64,000 nt of DNA from AC-49 sp963817035 (GCA_963817035.1 CAWFMM010000004.1:1798001-1862000); one strand, 5' to 3'. Positions 39,832 through 49,028 are shown, counted from the first letter of the stretch. The notes: generated from the letters alone by a model not told the origin. Translations and numbers: made by a program.

Positions 39832-41868
39832 GACCGCGGTGTCGCGGGCGTAGCTGTGGCCCGCAACACGCGCCTGGCGCAGCACGCGGTTGCGATGGCG
39901 CTTGACGTGGCGGTGGGTGACCGTGCCGAGCGTGCAGTGCGCGCGGACAAGCAGTGCGTGCGCCTGGCGCAGGGTCTTGCCGACGAGGTGCGGGACGCGA
40001 CAGCGGGCGCCGGCCGCGATCGTTGTCTTGCTTGTCGAGGTCGAGGTCGAGGTCTTCGCCACCGCGGCCGCGGTCGTGTGGAAGGTCAGGTCGTCGCCGT
40101 AGGCGACCACGGCGCCGTGCATCGCGACGAGCCGCTCGTGGTACAGGCGATCGGCCGCGAGGCCGGTGAGCTCGGCGCTGACCGTGACGGGACCGACGCC
40201 CGTTCCGGCGGTGACGGCCGGCGTCTGCGCACCGTAGGTCGGGCTCGGGCCGTATTCGAAGTAGTAGCTCGTCGGACCGCCGCCCGGATCGACGGTTCCG
40301 TGCAGCAACGCGCCGACCGCGCTGATCTGGTCCGCGACCAGAGTGACGGCGGTCGGCGGCTGGGCGCTGACCGTGATCGTCCCCGCAAGCGCGACCGGCA
40401 GCGTGGTGCCGTCGCCAAGGATCATCTGCCAGTGGTAGACCCCGGGCTGGGTGTAGATGTGGGAGCCGGCGAGGCCGGTCCCGTGGATGCCGTCGCCGAA
40501 GTCCCAGGTCACCGTCGGAGCGCCGGCATCGCCGACCGCGGAGCCGACGAAGCCGATCTCCTGCCCGATCTTGCCGGTTGTCGGGACGGTCGCGACTCCG
40601 GTCGACGGCTGGTGCTCGATCGCGCCGATGTCGCGCTTGGCGTTGACGATGCGGGGGTGGCCGAACAGGTCGGTGGTCGACTCGCCGGGCGCCAGCGCGG
40701 CGGTGTCCTCATCGATGAGCAGCGACCCCGTGCCGAGGTGGAAATCACTGGTGGCGGGCGAGACGAACTTCGGCGTATGCGTGGCTACGTCGATGACGTC
40801 GTCGGCGTGGGTGTAGGTGGCGGTGCCGGTCTTCACGCTCGGAGAATTGGGCGAGGTCATCGCGGTGTGGTGCAGTTCGATGATCGCCCCGGTGCCGCCC
40901 CCGTCGAGACGAACGCCCTGGGTGTAGCCGCTCGCGACGGTGTCGAAGACGGTGATCGTCGCCGACCCGCCGGTACTCGCGGTGTGGAACGGCAGCGCCG
41001 CGGTCGCGTCGTCGACCACCGCGGTGAGCTGGCGGCCGGTCAGGCTCGCGACGTGGGTGTCGGCACCCGACGATGTCGCGAAGAGCGCCTGCGACCCGGC
41101 CGATGTACGGATCAGCGAATCGTCGATCGTGAGGGTCGCGCTGCCGGCCGCGGCCTGAACGGTCACGGCGGCATTGCCGGCGCCCGTGGAGCTGAGCTTC
41201 AGCCGGTGAGCGGTGATCGCCCCGGCACCGAGATCGACCAGCGCGTTGCCGCCGGTGATCGTCGAGTCGCTGATCGTGGTCGCCACCGCCGTGTTGACGA
41301 GCACGGCAACCGGCTGGGCGCCCGTCGCGATCGAGGTCACGGTGGAGTTGCGGATCGCCCCACCACCGAGCAGCTCGACTCCGTTGCCGGTTCCAACGGA
41401 CATGTCGACGGTGACGCCATCGAGCGTGACCGCGCAGCCTGCCGCGCCGGTGACACCCGGGAACGTCGAGCCGTTGGCCGCCCGTACCCCGAGGTCGCGC
41501 AGCGTGAGCGCGCCGGCTGCGCAGCCGATGACCGGGTGCGGATCGCCGCTGGAGTGGGTGAGGATCGTGGTCCCATCGGAGCTGCCGACGAGCTCGACGA
41601 CGTGGCCGGGGTGGCTCGGGCCGGGGTAGTTGAGGTTGTTCTCCGCCGTCGTGCCCTGGGAGATCTCGACGGTCGAGGTCGGATCGGGGTCGGTCGAGGC
41701 GGCGGTGAGCGCGGCCTGAACGGTGCCCATGGCCGTGCATCCGGGGTCGGCGACGCCGACGCAGAACGTCGTCGCACCAGCAGTCTGGGTTAGGGTCAGC
41801 GCGCTCGCCGAAACGAGCAGCGTGGCCAGGATCGTCGCTCCGCGGGGCATTGGCTCGTCCTGGGTCAT
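39808..41868 (-). CDS. Secreted surface protein: right-handed beta-helix, PKD domain and PASTA-like end
   Basis: A 686-aa exported protein. Signal peptide MTQDEPMPRGATILATLLVSASALTLTQTAGA is followed by a beta-helix region of repeated short strands (VELVGSSDGTTILTHSSG, LTLRDLGVRAANGSTF, ITGGNALVDLGAGAITAHRLKLSSTG and so on, about 50-400). Then come a PKD-like domain (APTVTWDFGDGIHGTGLAGSHIYTQPGVYHWQMIL), a fibronectin-like segment with PTSYYFEYGPSPTYG, and a C-terminal PASTA-like unit (CRVPHLVGKTLRQAHALLVRAHCTLG). A shorter start at ATG 41850 is possible. Probably a wall-associated or extracellular adhesin or glycan-binding protein; substrate unknown. Confidence 0.85.
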   Translation of the reverse strand: MTQDEPMPRGATILATLLVSASALTLTQTAGATTFCVGVADPGCTAMGTVQAALTAASTDPDPTSTVEISQGTTAENNLNYPGPSHPGHVVELVGSSDGTTILTHSSGDPHPVIGCAAGALTLRDLGVRAANGSTFPGVTGAAGCAVTLDGVTVDMSVGTGNGVELLGGGAIRNSTVTSIATGAQPVAVLVNTAVATTISDSTITGGNALVDLGAGAITAHRLKLSSTGAGNAAVTVQAAAGSATLTIDDSLIRTSAGSQALFATSSGADTHVASLTGRQLTAVVDDATAALPFHTASTGGSATITVFDTVASGYTQGVRLDGGGTGAIIELHHTAMTSPNSPSVKTGTATYTHADDVIDVATHTPKFVSPATSDFHLGTGSLLIDEDTAALAPGESTTDLFGHPRIVNAKRDIGAIEHQPSTGVATVPTTGKIGQEIGFVGSAVGDAGAPTVTWDFGDGIHGTGLAGSHIYTQPGVYHWQMILGDGTTLPVALAGTITVSAQPPTAVTLVADQISAVGALLHGTVDPGGGPTSYYFEYGPSPTYGAQTPAVTAGTGVGPVTVSAELTGLAADRLYHERLVAMHGAVVAYGDDLTFHTTAAAVAKTSTSTSTSKTTIAAGARCRVPHLVGKTLRQAHALLVRAHCTLGTVTHRHVKRHRNRVLRQARVAGHSYARDTAVAITVGRA

Positions 41869-42058
41869 CGGTTGAGCCCAACGCCGCTTGAGCGCGTCGT
41901 CGAGTTATGGACGGACAGGCAGTTCACGCTGGGCGCGGCCCACAGCACCACCGTGATCGACGCGGACTTCGCCGATCTCGAGGCCGTCATCGAGGCGTTG
42001 GGCGATCCCGAATTGCCGTCGCCGCGTCGCAGCGATCGGCGTAGCATCTGTCGCGGCC

Positions 42059-42547
42059 ATGATCCGCATGCGCCACATCCTCGTGGTCTGCGACGACTCG
42101 CCCGACGGCGATCACGCGCTGTTCACCGCGGCCGGACTCGCGCAGCAGATCGGCGCGCAGTTGACCGTCGCCGCGGTCGCCGAGGTCGACACGCGCCACC
42201 AGCGGCGCTGCTGCGGTAGCGGCGCGAGCTACCTCGCAAAGACCGAGCGCGAGGACGCGACCACCCGGCTGCGTCGCGCCGCGCTGCTGTTGACCGACTA
42301 CGAGGACGTCGAGTTCATCACCACCTACGGCAACCGCCCGCAGGCGCTGGTCAGCGCCGCGGCCGAGCACAACTGCGACCTTCTCGTCGTCCCGGCCGCA
42401 CCGCGTCGCCATCTGCCGTGGCCGAGGACGCTCGACCCGATCCGCGCCCTGCGCCGGCGCGCGACGATCCCGATCCTCCAAACCCCGTCGGCTGCGGCCG
42501 GCAGCCTCGTTCGCCGCCAGCACTCCGAGCCGCCGGCGACGTCCTGA
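42059..42547 (+). CDS. Universal stress protein (UspA) family
   Basis: A 162-aa single-domain UspA-like protein: MRHILVVCDDSPDGDHALFTAAGLAQQIGAQLTVAAVAEV at the start and PQALVSAAAEHNCDLLVVPAAPRRHLP toward the end. The usual ATP-binding G-x2-G-x9-G-S/T motif is not evident (the C-terminal region reads APRRHLPWPRTLDPIRAL), so it may be a non-ATP-binding member. ATG 42059 or 42068 could start translation. About 190 nt upstream separate it from the divergent beta-helix gene, with no recognisable gene in between. Confidence 0.8.
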   Translation: MIRMRHILVVCDDSPDGDHALFTAAGLAQQIGAQLTVAAVAEVDTRHQRRCCGSGASYLAKTEREDATTRLRRAALLLTDYEDVEFITTYGNRPQALVSAAAEHNCDLLVVPAAPRRHLPWPRTLDPIRALRRRATIPILQTPSAAAGSLVRRQHSEPPATS

Positions 42548-42589
42548 GCCGCCTGGGCGGACGAGGGTCGACTGCATCGAATCAACCGG

Positions 42590-44182
42590 CTACGGCCTGA
42601 CCAGCGTCCCGTCGGCGAGCTGGGCGCGCAGGACCTTCTTGTCGAACTTGCCGACCGAGGTCTTGGGGACCTCGGCGATGAACTCGACCTGATCGGGCAG
42701 CCACCACTTCGCGACGCGTGAGCTCAGGAACTCGCGCAGCCCATCGGGATCGAGGTCGCTGCCATCGCGGCGAACGACGCACGCGCACGGGCGCTCACTC
42801 CAGCGCTCGTCTGGCACGGCGACGACGGCCGCCTCGACCACATCGGGATGGCCCATGATCTCGTTCTCGAGCTCGACCGAGCTGATCCACTCGCCGCCCG
42901 ACTTGACCAGGTCCTTGGTGCGATCGACGAGCTTGATCCAGCCACCGTCGCGAACCTCGGCGACGTCGCCGGTGCGCAGCCAGCCGTCATCGGTGAACTT
43001 CTCGGCCGCGGTCGCGTCCCTGTAATAGGTGCGGGCGATCGTCGGGCCGCGGACCTGAAGCTCGCCACCGGACTCCTCGTCGATGCGAAACTCGACCAGC
43101 GGGGCCGTGCGCCCGGCCAGGGCCTGGAGCTCGTAGCCCTCCTCGCTGCCCTGCTGTACGCCGGCCGGCAGGCGGCTGACCGAGGCCAGCGGGCTCGTCT
43201 CGGTCATCCCCCAGCCCTGGATGATCGGGATGCCGAAGCGCTCGTGGTAGGCGCGGATCAGGGACTCGGGGACGGCCGACCCACCGACCAGCAGCCGGTT
43301 GAGCGACGACAGGTCGGGCTCGGGGTCGAGCCCGAGGATGCCCTGCCAGATCGTCGGCACGCCACTGGACGTCGTCACGCGCTCGGCGGTGATCCGCTCG
43401 GCGAGCGCGGCCGGCGTCATCCGCGGGCCGGGCATCACGATCCGCGATCCGGCCAGCGCCGCCGCGTAGGGCTGGCCCCAGGCGTTGGCATGGAACATCG
43501 GGACGATCGGCATCAGCGTGTCGTACTCGGTCAGGCCGATCGAGCCCGCCTGGTTGACGAGCAGCGAATGTAGGACGGTCGATCGGTGCGAATAGACGAC
43601 GCCCTTGGGGCGGCCGGTCGTCCCGGACGTGTAACACATTGCCGCGGCCGAGTTCTCGTCGACGTCGGGGAACCGGAAGTCGGGATCGCCGGACGCGATC
43701 AGCTCCTCGTAGTCCAGCGCGCCATCGCGCGTCGCGTCGCAGTCGGGCATCAGGATCTCATGCTCGACACCGTCGAAATGTGGCATCTGGTCAGCCAGCG
43801 ACGCGTCGAGGAAGATCACGCGGTCCTCGGCGTGACCGACGATGTAGCGGATGTCCTGCTCGAACAGGCGGATGTTCAGCGTGTGCAGAACCGCGCCCAT
43901 CGACGGTACGGCGAGGTAGAGCTCGAGGTGGCGGCGCGAGTTCCAGCCGAAGCTCGCGACGCGGTCGCCGGGGCCGATGCCGAGCTTGGTCAGCGCGCTG
44001 GCCAGCCGCCGTGCGCGCGCCACGACGTCGCCGTAGGTCGAGCGCTCGACGTCGTCGGCGGTGACGCTGACGACCTCGACCGCGCCGAACTGCTGCTCGG
44101 CCCGGTGAGCGATCGTCCGCACCAGCAGCGGGGTCCCCATCATCAGCCCGCCGAGTGGCGTGGCCGGCGCCTGCGTCCTCAT
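42590..44182 (-). CDS. Long/medium-chain acyl-CoA ligase (AMP-forming)
   Basis: A 530-aa adenylate-forming enzyme that activates carboxylic (probably fatty) acids to CoA thioesters. The AMP-binding signature is YTSGTTGRPKGVVYSHRS; later motifs are GWGMTETSPLASV (A5), DGWLRTGDVAEV (A7), LVDRTKDLVKSGGEWIS (A8) and the C-terminal catalytic lysine in PKTSVGKFDKKVLR. It resembles the FadD/AlkK medium-chain group; exact chain length is not decidable. It follows a glutathione peroxidase gene by 38 nt on the same strand, suggesting co-expression. Confidence 0.92.
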   Translation of the reverse strand: MRTQAPATPLGGLMMGTPLLVRTIAHRAEQQFGAVEVVSVTADDVERSTYGDVVARARRLASALTKLGIGPGDRVASFGWNSRRHLELYLAVPSMGAVLHTLNIRLFEQDIRYIVGHAEDRVIFLDASLADQMPHFDGVEHEILMPDCDATRDGALDYEELIASGDPDFRFPDVDENSAAAMCYTSGTTGRPKGVVYSHRSTVLHSLLVNQAGSIGLTEYDTLMPIVPMFHANAWGQPYAAALAGSRIVMPGPRMTPAALAERITAERVTTSSGVPTIWQGILGLDPEPDLSSLNRLLVGGSAVPESLIRAYHERFGIPIIQGWGMTETSPLASVSRLPAGVQQGSEEGYELQALAGRTAPLVEFRIDEESGGELQVRGPTIARTYYRDATAAEKFTDDGWLRTGDVAEVRDGGWIKLVDRTKDLVKSGGEWISSVELENEIMGHPDVVEAAVVAVPDERWSERPCACVVRRDGSDLDPDGLREFLSSRVAKWWLPDQVEFIAEVPKTSVGKFDKKVLRAQLADGTLVRP

Positions 44183-44220
44183 CTCACAACCCTCCTCGTA
44201 CGGTGGAGGAGAGCCTACGC

Positions 44221-44757
44221 CTACACCTGCGACAGGGCCGCCTCGATCGCCGCCGTGATCGCCGGATCCTCGGGCTTGACCTTCGTCGCCCAGCGCGTCA
44301 GCAGCCTACCGTCAGCACCGACCAAGTATTTGGTGAAGTTCCAGACCGGCGGCCCGGAGTCGGGTTGACGGGCGAGGTCCTCCCACAGCGGATGCGGGTT
44401 CTGGCGGACCGAGACCTTCTCGGTCATCGGGAACGTGACGCCGTAGTTCGTCTGGCAGAACTCGCCGATCTCGGTCGCCGTATCGAGCTCCTGCTCGTTG
44501 AAGTCCCCCGACGGCGTCCCGAGGATCTGGAGGCCGCGCTCGTGGTAGTGCTCGTAGAGCTTCTGCAGGCCCTCGAACTGCGGCGTGAAGCCACACTTGC
44601 TCGCCGTGTTGACGATCAGCGTCGGGTTGCCGCGCAGCGTCTCCAGGTCGAGCGTGCCTCCGTCGAGCAGGCCGATCGTGTGCTCGTAGAGATCGGTCGG
44701 CGCGTCGAGCTTGTCGGGGCGCTTGAAGTACATCTTGGCCGTCGAGAGCATTCCCAT
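44221..44757 (-). CDS. Glutathione peroxidase family (thioredoxin-type peroxidase)
   Basis: A 178-aa peroxidase of the GPx family, probably using thioredoxin. The peroxidatic Cys55 is in NTASKCGFTPQFEGLQKLY; Trp and Asn of the active site are in VWNFTKYLV. The canonical PCNQFGGQE is altered to TPSGDFNEQELDTATEIGEF, keeping the Gln. A second Cys follows in FCQTNYGVTFPM. Start is ATG 44757; a downstream ATG at 44751 is also possible. It diverges from a MarR gene through an operator region, so peroxide-linked or toxicant-linked control is likely. Confidence 0.92.
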   Translation of the reverse strand: MGMLSTAKMYFKRPDKLDAPTDLYEHTIGLLDGGTLDLETLRGNPTLIVNTASKCGFTPQFEGLQKLYEHYHERGLQILGTPSGDFNEQELDTATEIGEFCQTNYGVTFPMTEKVSVRQNPHPLWEDLARQPDSGPPVWNFTKYLVGADGRLLTRWATKVKPEDPAITAAIEAALSQV

Positions 44758-44777
44758 CGGACGAACGCTACCGGGTC

Positions 44778-44803
44778 CAGATGATCCGCTGATAGATGAT
44801 CTG
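44778..44803. promoter_or_regulatory. 26-bp operator between GPx and MarR genes
   Basis: CAGATGATC-N8-GATGATCTG: nine-base arms that are inverted repeats with one mismatched pair, eight-base spacer. The same design (nine-base arms, eight-base spacer, 26 bp total) recurs before the MFS gene at 45331-45356, with 17 of 26 positions identical. It lies between the divergent GPx and MarR starts. A second small palindrome, CTACC-TT-GGTAG, is at 44812-44823 directly before the MarR start. Confidence 0.7.
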
Positions 44804-44832
44804 ACGCCCACCTACCTTGGTAGTATGTACGT

Positions 44833-45318
44833 ATGGTCACGAGTACGCCGACAACCTCTCCCGATCTCGGTCTCCTGCTTTCGCAGGCCAGCCATGCACT
44901 GAGCGTGCAGATGACCGCGGAGCTCCATGAGCTCGGGATCGCACCCCGGGCACACTGTGTGCTGTCCAAGGCGATGGGCGCGGAGCTCACGCAGGGGCAG
45001 ATCGCCCAGCTGTCGGACCTCGACAAGACGACGATGGTCGTGACGATCGATCAGCTCGAGGCCGCGGGGCTCGCCGAGCGCCGACCGTCGAGCACCGATC
45101 GCCGGGCGCGGATCATCGCCGTGACACCCGCCGGCGAGAAGGTGGTCGCGCGGGCACAGAAGATCGTCGACCGCGTCTACGACGACGTCCTCGGCGAGCT
45201 TTCGCCCGAGGAGCGGGCGACGTTCGTCGCCGCGCTCGAGCGCCTGGTCGGCGGTCGGCTGACCGATCCGTGCGGGTGCGAGCACCCGCCGCGACGGCGC
45301 GGGTCGCGCTCCGCCTAG
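44833..45318 (+). CDS. MarR-family regulator of the MFS/GPx locus
   Basis: A 161-aa MarR protein. The winged helix runs from ELTQGQIAQLSDLDKTTMVVTIDQLEAAGLAERRPSSTDRRARIIAVTPAGEKVV, with the DRRAR wing. One cysteine (Cys42, APRAHCVLS) and a C-terminal CGC are visible, so redox sensing is possible but unproven. The C-terminus is a basic tail. It diverges from GPx and is followed 52 nt later by an MFS exporter; two matching operators flank it, so it likely represses itself, GPx and the exporter. Confidence 0.9.
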   Translation: MVTSTPTTSPDLGLLLSQASHALSVQMTAELHELGIAPRAHCVLSKAMGAELTQGQIAQLSDLDKTTMVVTIDQLEAAGLAERRPSSTDRRARIIAVTPAGEKVVARAQKIVDRVYDDVLGELSPEERATFVAALERLVGGRLTDPCGCEHPPRRRGSRSA

Positions 45319-45330
45319 GTCTTCTGCCCC

Positions 45331-45356
45331 CAAATCGTCCCGAAATAGACGATTTG
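45331..45356. promoter_or_regulatory. 26-bp operator in front of the MFS gene
   Basis: CAAATCGTC-N8-GACGATTTG: perfect nine-base arms, eight-base spacer, 15 nt before the GTG start of the exporter. It matches the architecture and 17/26 bases of the site at 44778-44803, so one regulator probably binds both. No T-run follows, which argues against a terminator. Confidence 0.72.
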
Positions 45357-45370
45357 CTACGGTCCTTCCT

Positions 45371-46873
45371 GTGACCGAATCACTGGAGCCGAGCCGTATG
45401 CCGCACGTTGCCCCTGCCCCGACCGCGTCCCGGTGGGCGAAGCTGGTCGTCCTCTGCATCGGGATGCTGATGATCGTCCTCGACCAGACGATCGTGAACG
45501 TAGCCCTGCCGTCGATTCAAGATGACCTCGGCTTCTCGCAGTCCAGCCTCGCCTGGGTGGTCAACGCCTACCTGATCGCGTTCGGCGGGCTGCTGCTGCT
45601 GGCTGGGCGCCTCGGCGACCTGCTCGGACGTAAGCGACTGTTCCTCAGCGGGCTGACGCTGTTCGTCGTCGCGTCGCTGCTGTGCGGCGTGGCCGACAGC
45701 GACGCGATGCTGATCGGCGCGCGGTTCGCCCAGGGCGTCGGCGGCGCGATGACGTCGGCGGTGATCCTCGGGATGATCGTGACGATGTTCCCGCAGCCGG
45801 GCGAGCAGGCACGGGCGATCGGGATCTACAGCTTCGTCGCGGCGGCGGGCGCGTCGATCGGGCTGCTCGCCGGTGGCGTGCTGACCGAGGCGCTGAGCTG
45901 GCACTGGATCTTCTTCGTCAACCTCCCGATCGGCGTCATCACCGGCCTGCTGGCCTGGCGGATGCTCGACCACGAGGACGGCATCGGCCTCAGTCACGGC
46001 ACCGACGCGCCGGGGGCCGCGCTGATCACCGGCGCGCTGATGCTCGGCGTCTACACGATCCTTCAGTCCGCCGAGCACGGCTGGACCGCGACGAGCACGC
46101 TCGGACTCGGCGCGGTGTCGCTCGCGCTGCTGACCGCGTTCGTGGCCTGGGAGAGCCGGGCGCGCAACCCGCTGATCCCGCTCGCGGTGTTCCGCAACCG
46201 CAACGTGACGGGGGCGAACGTTGTCCAGATCGCGATGATCGCAGGCCTGTTCGGGCAGTTCTTCCTCGGCGCGCTGTACCTCCAGCGGGTGCTGCAGTAC
46301 AGCGCGATCGAGGTCGGCCTGGCCTTCCTGCCGATGGCGGTCGGGATCGGGATGGTCTCACTGACCGTAGCGCCGCGGCTGATGCTGCGCGTCGGACCGC
46401 GGTCGGTGCTCGCCCCAGGGCTGGCGCTGGTGGCCACCGCCCTGGTCCTGATGTCGCGGACCCCGATCGACGCTGACTACGTCACCAACGTGCTGCCGGT
46501 GATGGTGCTGCTCGGTCTCGGCGCCGGGCTCGCGTTCCCGGCCGTCGTCACGGTGGCGATGTCGAGTGCGACGGCCGACGACGCCGGCCTTGTCTCAGGC
46601 CTGGTCAACACGACCCAGCAGGTCGGCGGAGCGCTCGGCCTCGCGGTGCTCGCCACGCTCTCGACGACCCGCACGACGCACGCGCTGGCCTCGGGCCACT
46701 CGAGGTCGGTGGCGCTGGTCGACGGTTACCACCTGGCATTCCTGGTCGCCGCGGGGCTGGTCATCGCCGGGCTGCTCGTGGTTTTGCTCGTGCTCAAGCC
46801 GGTACCCGCGCAGGCCGCGGACGCAGTCAGCGCCGAGGAGCCGGCCGAGCTGGCGCTATCCGAGGCGGCGTAG
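45371..46873 (+). CDS. MFS drug/solute exporter, DHA2 (14-TMS) family
   Basis: A 500-aa proton antiporter. Motif A occurs as GRLGDLLGRKRLF after helix 2, with LDQTIVNVALPSIQDDLGFSQSSLAWVVNAYLIAFG (motif D1) in helix 1 and RFAQGVGGAM before helix 4, plus the gly-rich antiporter motif in AAAGASIGLLAGGVLTEALSW. Fourteen predicted helices fit DHA2 (EmrB/QacA-like) pumps. Start GTG 45371. It lies downstream of MarR with an operator between, so it is the likely efflux target. The last 18 bases overlap the convergent phosphatase gene. Confidence 0.93.
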   Translation: MTESLEPSRMPHVAPAPTASRWAKLVVLCIGMLMIVLDQTIVNVALPSIQDDLGFSQSSLAWVVNAYLIAFGGLLLLAGRLGDLLGRKRLFLSGLTLFVVASLLCGVADSDAMLIGARFAQGVGGAMTSAVILGMIVTMFPQPGEQARAIGIYSFVAAAGASIGLLAGGVLTEALSWHWIFFVNLPIGVITGLLAWRMLDHEDGIGLSHGTDAPGAALITGALMLGVYTILQSAEHGWTATSTLGLGAVSLALLTAFVAWESRARNPLIPLAVFRNRNVTGANVVQIAMIAGLFGQFFLGALYLQRVLQYSAIEVGLAFLPMAVGIGMVSLTVAPRLMLRVGPRSVLAPGLALVATALVLMSRTPIDADYVTNVLPVMVLLGLGAGLAFPAVVTVAMSSATADDAGLVSGLVNTTQQVGGALGLAVLATLSTTRTTHALASGHSRSVALVDGYHLAFLVAAGLVIAGLLVVLLVLKPVPAQAADAVSAEEPAELALSEAA

Positions 46874-47608
46874 GCGGGCGCGCAAGAGCTGGAGGTCCGC
46901 GTCGGAAAGGCCGTGCGCGGTCAGCCACTGGGCGGCGCCGCCGTGTTGCTCGGCGACGAGCTCGAGTACGCGTTCGATCGTTCCGACGTGCGGGGCATGG
47001 CTGTGGACGTCGTGGCCCTCGAGCTCGGCGCGATAGGTCTCGGAGCTGAGCAGGCGGTCCATGATCGCCTCGATGCGCTCGCCGCTGACCAGGTAGTCAT
47101 CGACGATCACGCGGTCGTCTATGCCGGCGGCGGAGAGCGCCATCGCGACGACGACGCCGGTGCGATCCTTGCCCGCGGCACAGTGCACGAGGACGGCGCC
47201 CTCGGCGCGGGCGATCGAGCGCGCGGCACCGACGATCGAGTCAGGACGGCGACGCAGGTAGCTGAGGTAGGCGCGGACGACGGGGATCTCCTCGGTGGCG
47301 AAGCCGTCGCTGAGCTCCGAGCCCCAACGCTGGGCCACGTCGACCTCGAGGTCGGTGTTGCCGCCTGAGTCGGGGTACAGCGAGCGGTGCTCGATCCGTA
47401 CCTCGGGCACACGGGTCAGCGGCCCGGGACCCTCGGAGCGCAGCTCGGTGTCGGTGCGCAGATCGATGACGACCTCGAGGGCGAGGTCGTCGATCAGGCG
47501 GCGAACGTCGGCGGCGCTGAGCGCCTGAAGGTTGTCGGCGCGCAGCAGGACGCCGGGCACGACGGCGCGGGCATTGACGGTTCCGTCGAGGTCGATCCAG
47601 TCGGTCAT
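46856..47608 (-). CDS. Tyrosine-specific protein phosphatase family
   Basis: A 250-aa dual/tyrosine phosphatase-like enzyme. The catalytic loop is VLVHCAAGKDRTGVVVAMAL (HCxxGKDRTG). The N-terminal part, MTDWIDLDGTVNARAVVPGVLLRADNLQALSAADVRRL, matches bacterial PTPs acting on phosphotyrosine or phosphoinositide. Start ATG 47608; an ATG four codons upstream (47620) is possible. It follows an FAD oxidoreductase by about 16 nt on the minus strand and is probably the last gene of that operon. Confidence 0.88.
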   Translation of the reverse strand: MTDWIDLDGTVNARAVVPGVLLRADNLQALSAADVRRLIDDLALEVVIDLRTDTELRSEGPGPLTRVPEVRIEHRSLYPDSGGNTDLEVDVAQRWGSELSDGFATEEIPVVRAYLSYLRRRPDSIVGAARSIARAEGAVLVHCAAGKDRTGVVVAMALSAAGIDDRVIVDDYLVSGERIEAIMDRLLSSETYRAELEGHDVHSHAPHVGTIERVLELVAEQHGGAAQWLTAHGLSDADLQLLRARLRRLG

Positions 47609-47624
47609 GTGGTGCACCATGGTG

Positions 47625-49010
47625 TCAGTGCGCAGCGCCGCGGCCCGAGAGGCGGTCGGCGAACAGCGCGATGCGGCTCGTCTTCCCCGAGCCATGGGCC
47701 TCGCGGCGGTCGGCGGCGCGATAGAGGCCATACACGAGGTGGGCGCCGAGAAAGCGCAGCGGCTCGGGCTCCCAGCGTCGCGCGTGGCGCCCGACCCACG
47801 GCAGCCGCGTCAGCTCGCTGTCCTCGCGCAGGACGAGGTCGCGCAGCGTGCGGCCGGCGAGGTTTGAGGTCGCGACCCCGTGGCCGACGTAGCCGCCGGC
47901 CAGGCCGAGTCCGGTCGCCGGGTCGACGCTGACCGTCGGCGACCAGTCGCGCGGGACGCCGAGCACGCCACACCAGGCGTGGTCGATCGCGGCTTCGGCG
48001 GTTGCCGGGAACAGGTCGTGGAGCAGCCCGACGAGCTGCTGCACCGTCTGGGGCTGGGTGACACCGTCGACGTCGGTGCGCGAGCCGAAGCGGTAGGGCA
48101 CGCCGCGCCCGCCGAGCGCGATCCGGCCTTCCGCGGTGCGCTGCACATAGACGTAGGCGTGAGCCTGATCGCCGAGCAGCTCCGCTTGCTCCCAGCCGAT
48201 CTGCGCCCAGGTCTCGTCGCTCAGCGGCTCGGTCACGACCATCGCCGAGTTCAGCGGCAGCCACGTTCGCTTCTGGCCGCGCAGCGACGGCGTGAAGCCC
48301 TCGAGGCACTGCAGGACGTGGCGCGCGCGGACCGTCCCGCGGTCGCTGATCGCCGCGCCGGGCCGGATCTCGCTGACCGCGGTGTCCTCGAGGATCGTCA
48401 CGCCGAGGCGTGTGACCGCGGTCGCGAGACCCTGGACGAGCTTGGCCGGCTGCACGCGCGCGCAGTGCGGCGTGAACGTGCCGGCCAGCGCGCCCCCGAC
48501 AGCAATCCGCTGGCGCAGGTCCTCGGGGCCGAGCTCGACGAGGTCATCGGGGCCGAAGCCCCAGCGGCGATCCTCGGCCACCTCGCCGGCCATGCGCCGG
48601 CGTTGCGCCGGGTTGCGGGCCGCGCGCAGCAGCCCGTGCTTGACGATGTCGGCATCGATCTGCTCGCGCTCGCACACCGCGATGACCTCGTCGACCGTTT
48701 CGCGCATCGTGCGTTGCAGGTTCAGGACCGCGTCGCGCCCGTGGGTCCCCGCGACCTGCTCGCGCGGGACAGTGAACTGCGCCGACAGCCAGCCGCCGTT
48801 GCGACCCGACGCCCCGTAGCCCGCGAACTCACGCTCGAGCACGACGATCTCCAGCCCGGGCCGAGCGCGTTTGAGCTCATAGGCAGTCCACAACCCGGTG
48901 AAGCCGCCGCCGACGATGCAGACGTCGGCGTCGCGGTCACCCTCGAGGGCCGGCCGCCGCGGCCCAATGTCGACGCCGGAATACCAGAACGACACATCGC
49001 CGTTGCGCAT
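47625..49010 (-). CDS. FAD-dependent amine oxidase-type oxidoreductase (DAO family)
   Basis: A 461-aa flavoprotein. The FAD-binding Rossmann motif is DVCIVGGGFTGLWTAYELKRARPGLEIVVLE near the N-terminus; ASGRNGGWLS and the C-terminal GLGLAGGYVGHGVATSNLAGRTLRDLVL are typical of the DAO/PuuB-like family. Such enzymes oxidise gamma-glutamylputrescine, glycine or other amines; the substrate here is not predictable. A GTG codon before ATG 49010 would add one residue. Co-transcription with a hypothetical, DUF2237 and phosphatase genes is likely. Confidence 0.9.
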   Translation of the reverse strand: MRNGDVSFWYSGVDIGPRRPALEGDRDADVCIVGGGFTGLWTAYELKRARPGLEIVVLEREFAGYGASGRNGGWLSAQFTVPREQVAGTHGRDAVLNLQRTMRETVDEVIAVCEREQIDADIVKHGLLRAARNPAQRRRMAGEVAEDRRWGFGPDDLVELGPEDLRQRIAVGGALAGTFTPHCARVQPAKLVQGLATAVTRLGVTILEDTAVSEIRPGAAISDRGTVRARHVLQCLEGFTPSLRGQKRTWLPLNSAMVVTEPLSDETWAQIGWEQAELLGDQAHAYVYVQRTAEGRIALGGRGVPYRFGSRTDVDGVTQPQTVQQLVGLLHDLFPATAEAAIDHAWCGVLGVPRDWSPTVSVDPATGLGLAGGYVGHGVATSNLAGRTLRDLVLREDSELTRLPWVGRHARRWEPEPLRFLGAHLVYGLYRAADRREAHGSGKTSRIALFADRLSGRGAAH

Positions 49011-49028
49011 CACACCACGGCCGGCGCC

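Noticed and set aside
41872..42219. Plus-strand frame starting VELWTDRQFTLGAAHSTTVIDADFADLEAVIEALGDPELP
   Set aside because: It runs through and past the UspA gene start in another frame and has no family resemblance; probably a chance open frame in GC-rich DNA.
44812..44823. CTACC-TT-GGTAG palindrome before the MarR start
   Set aside because: Short and without a second copy; noted but not treated as the main operator because the 26-bp sites are stronger.
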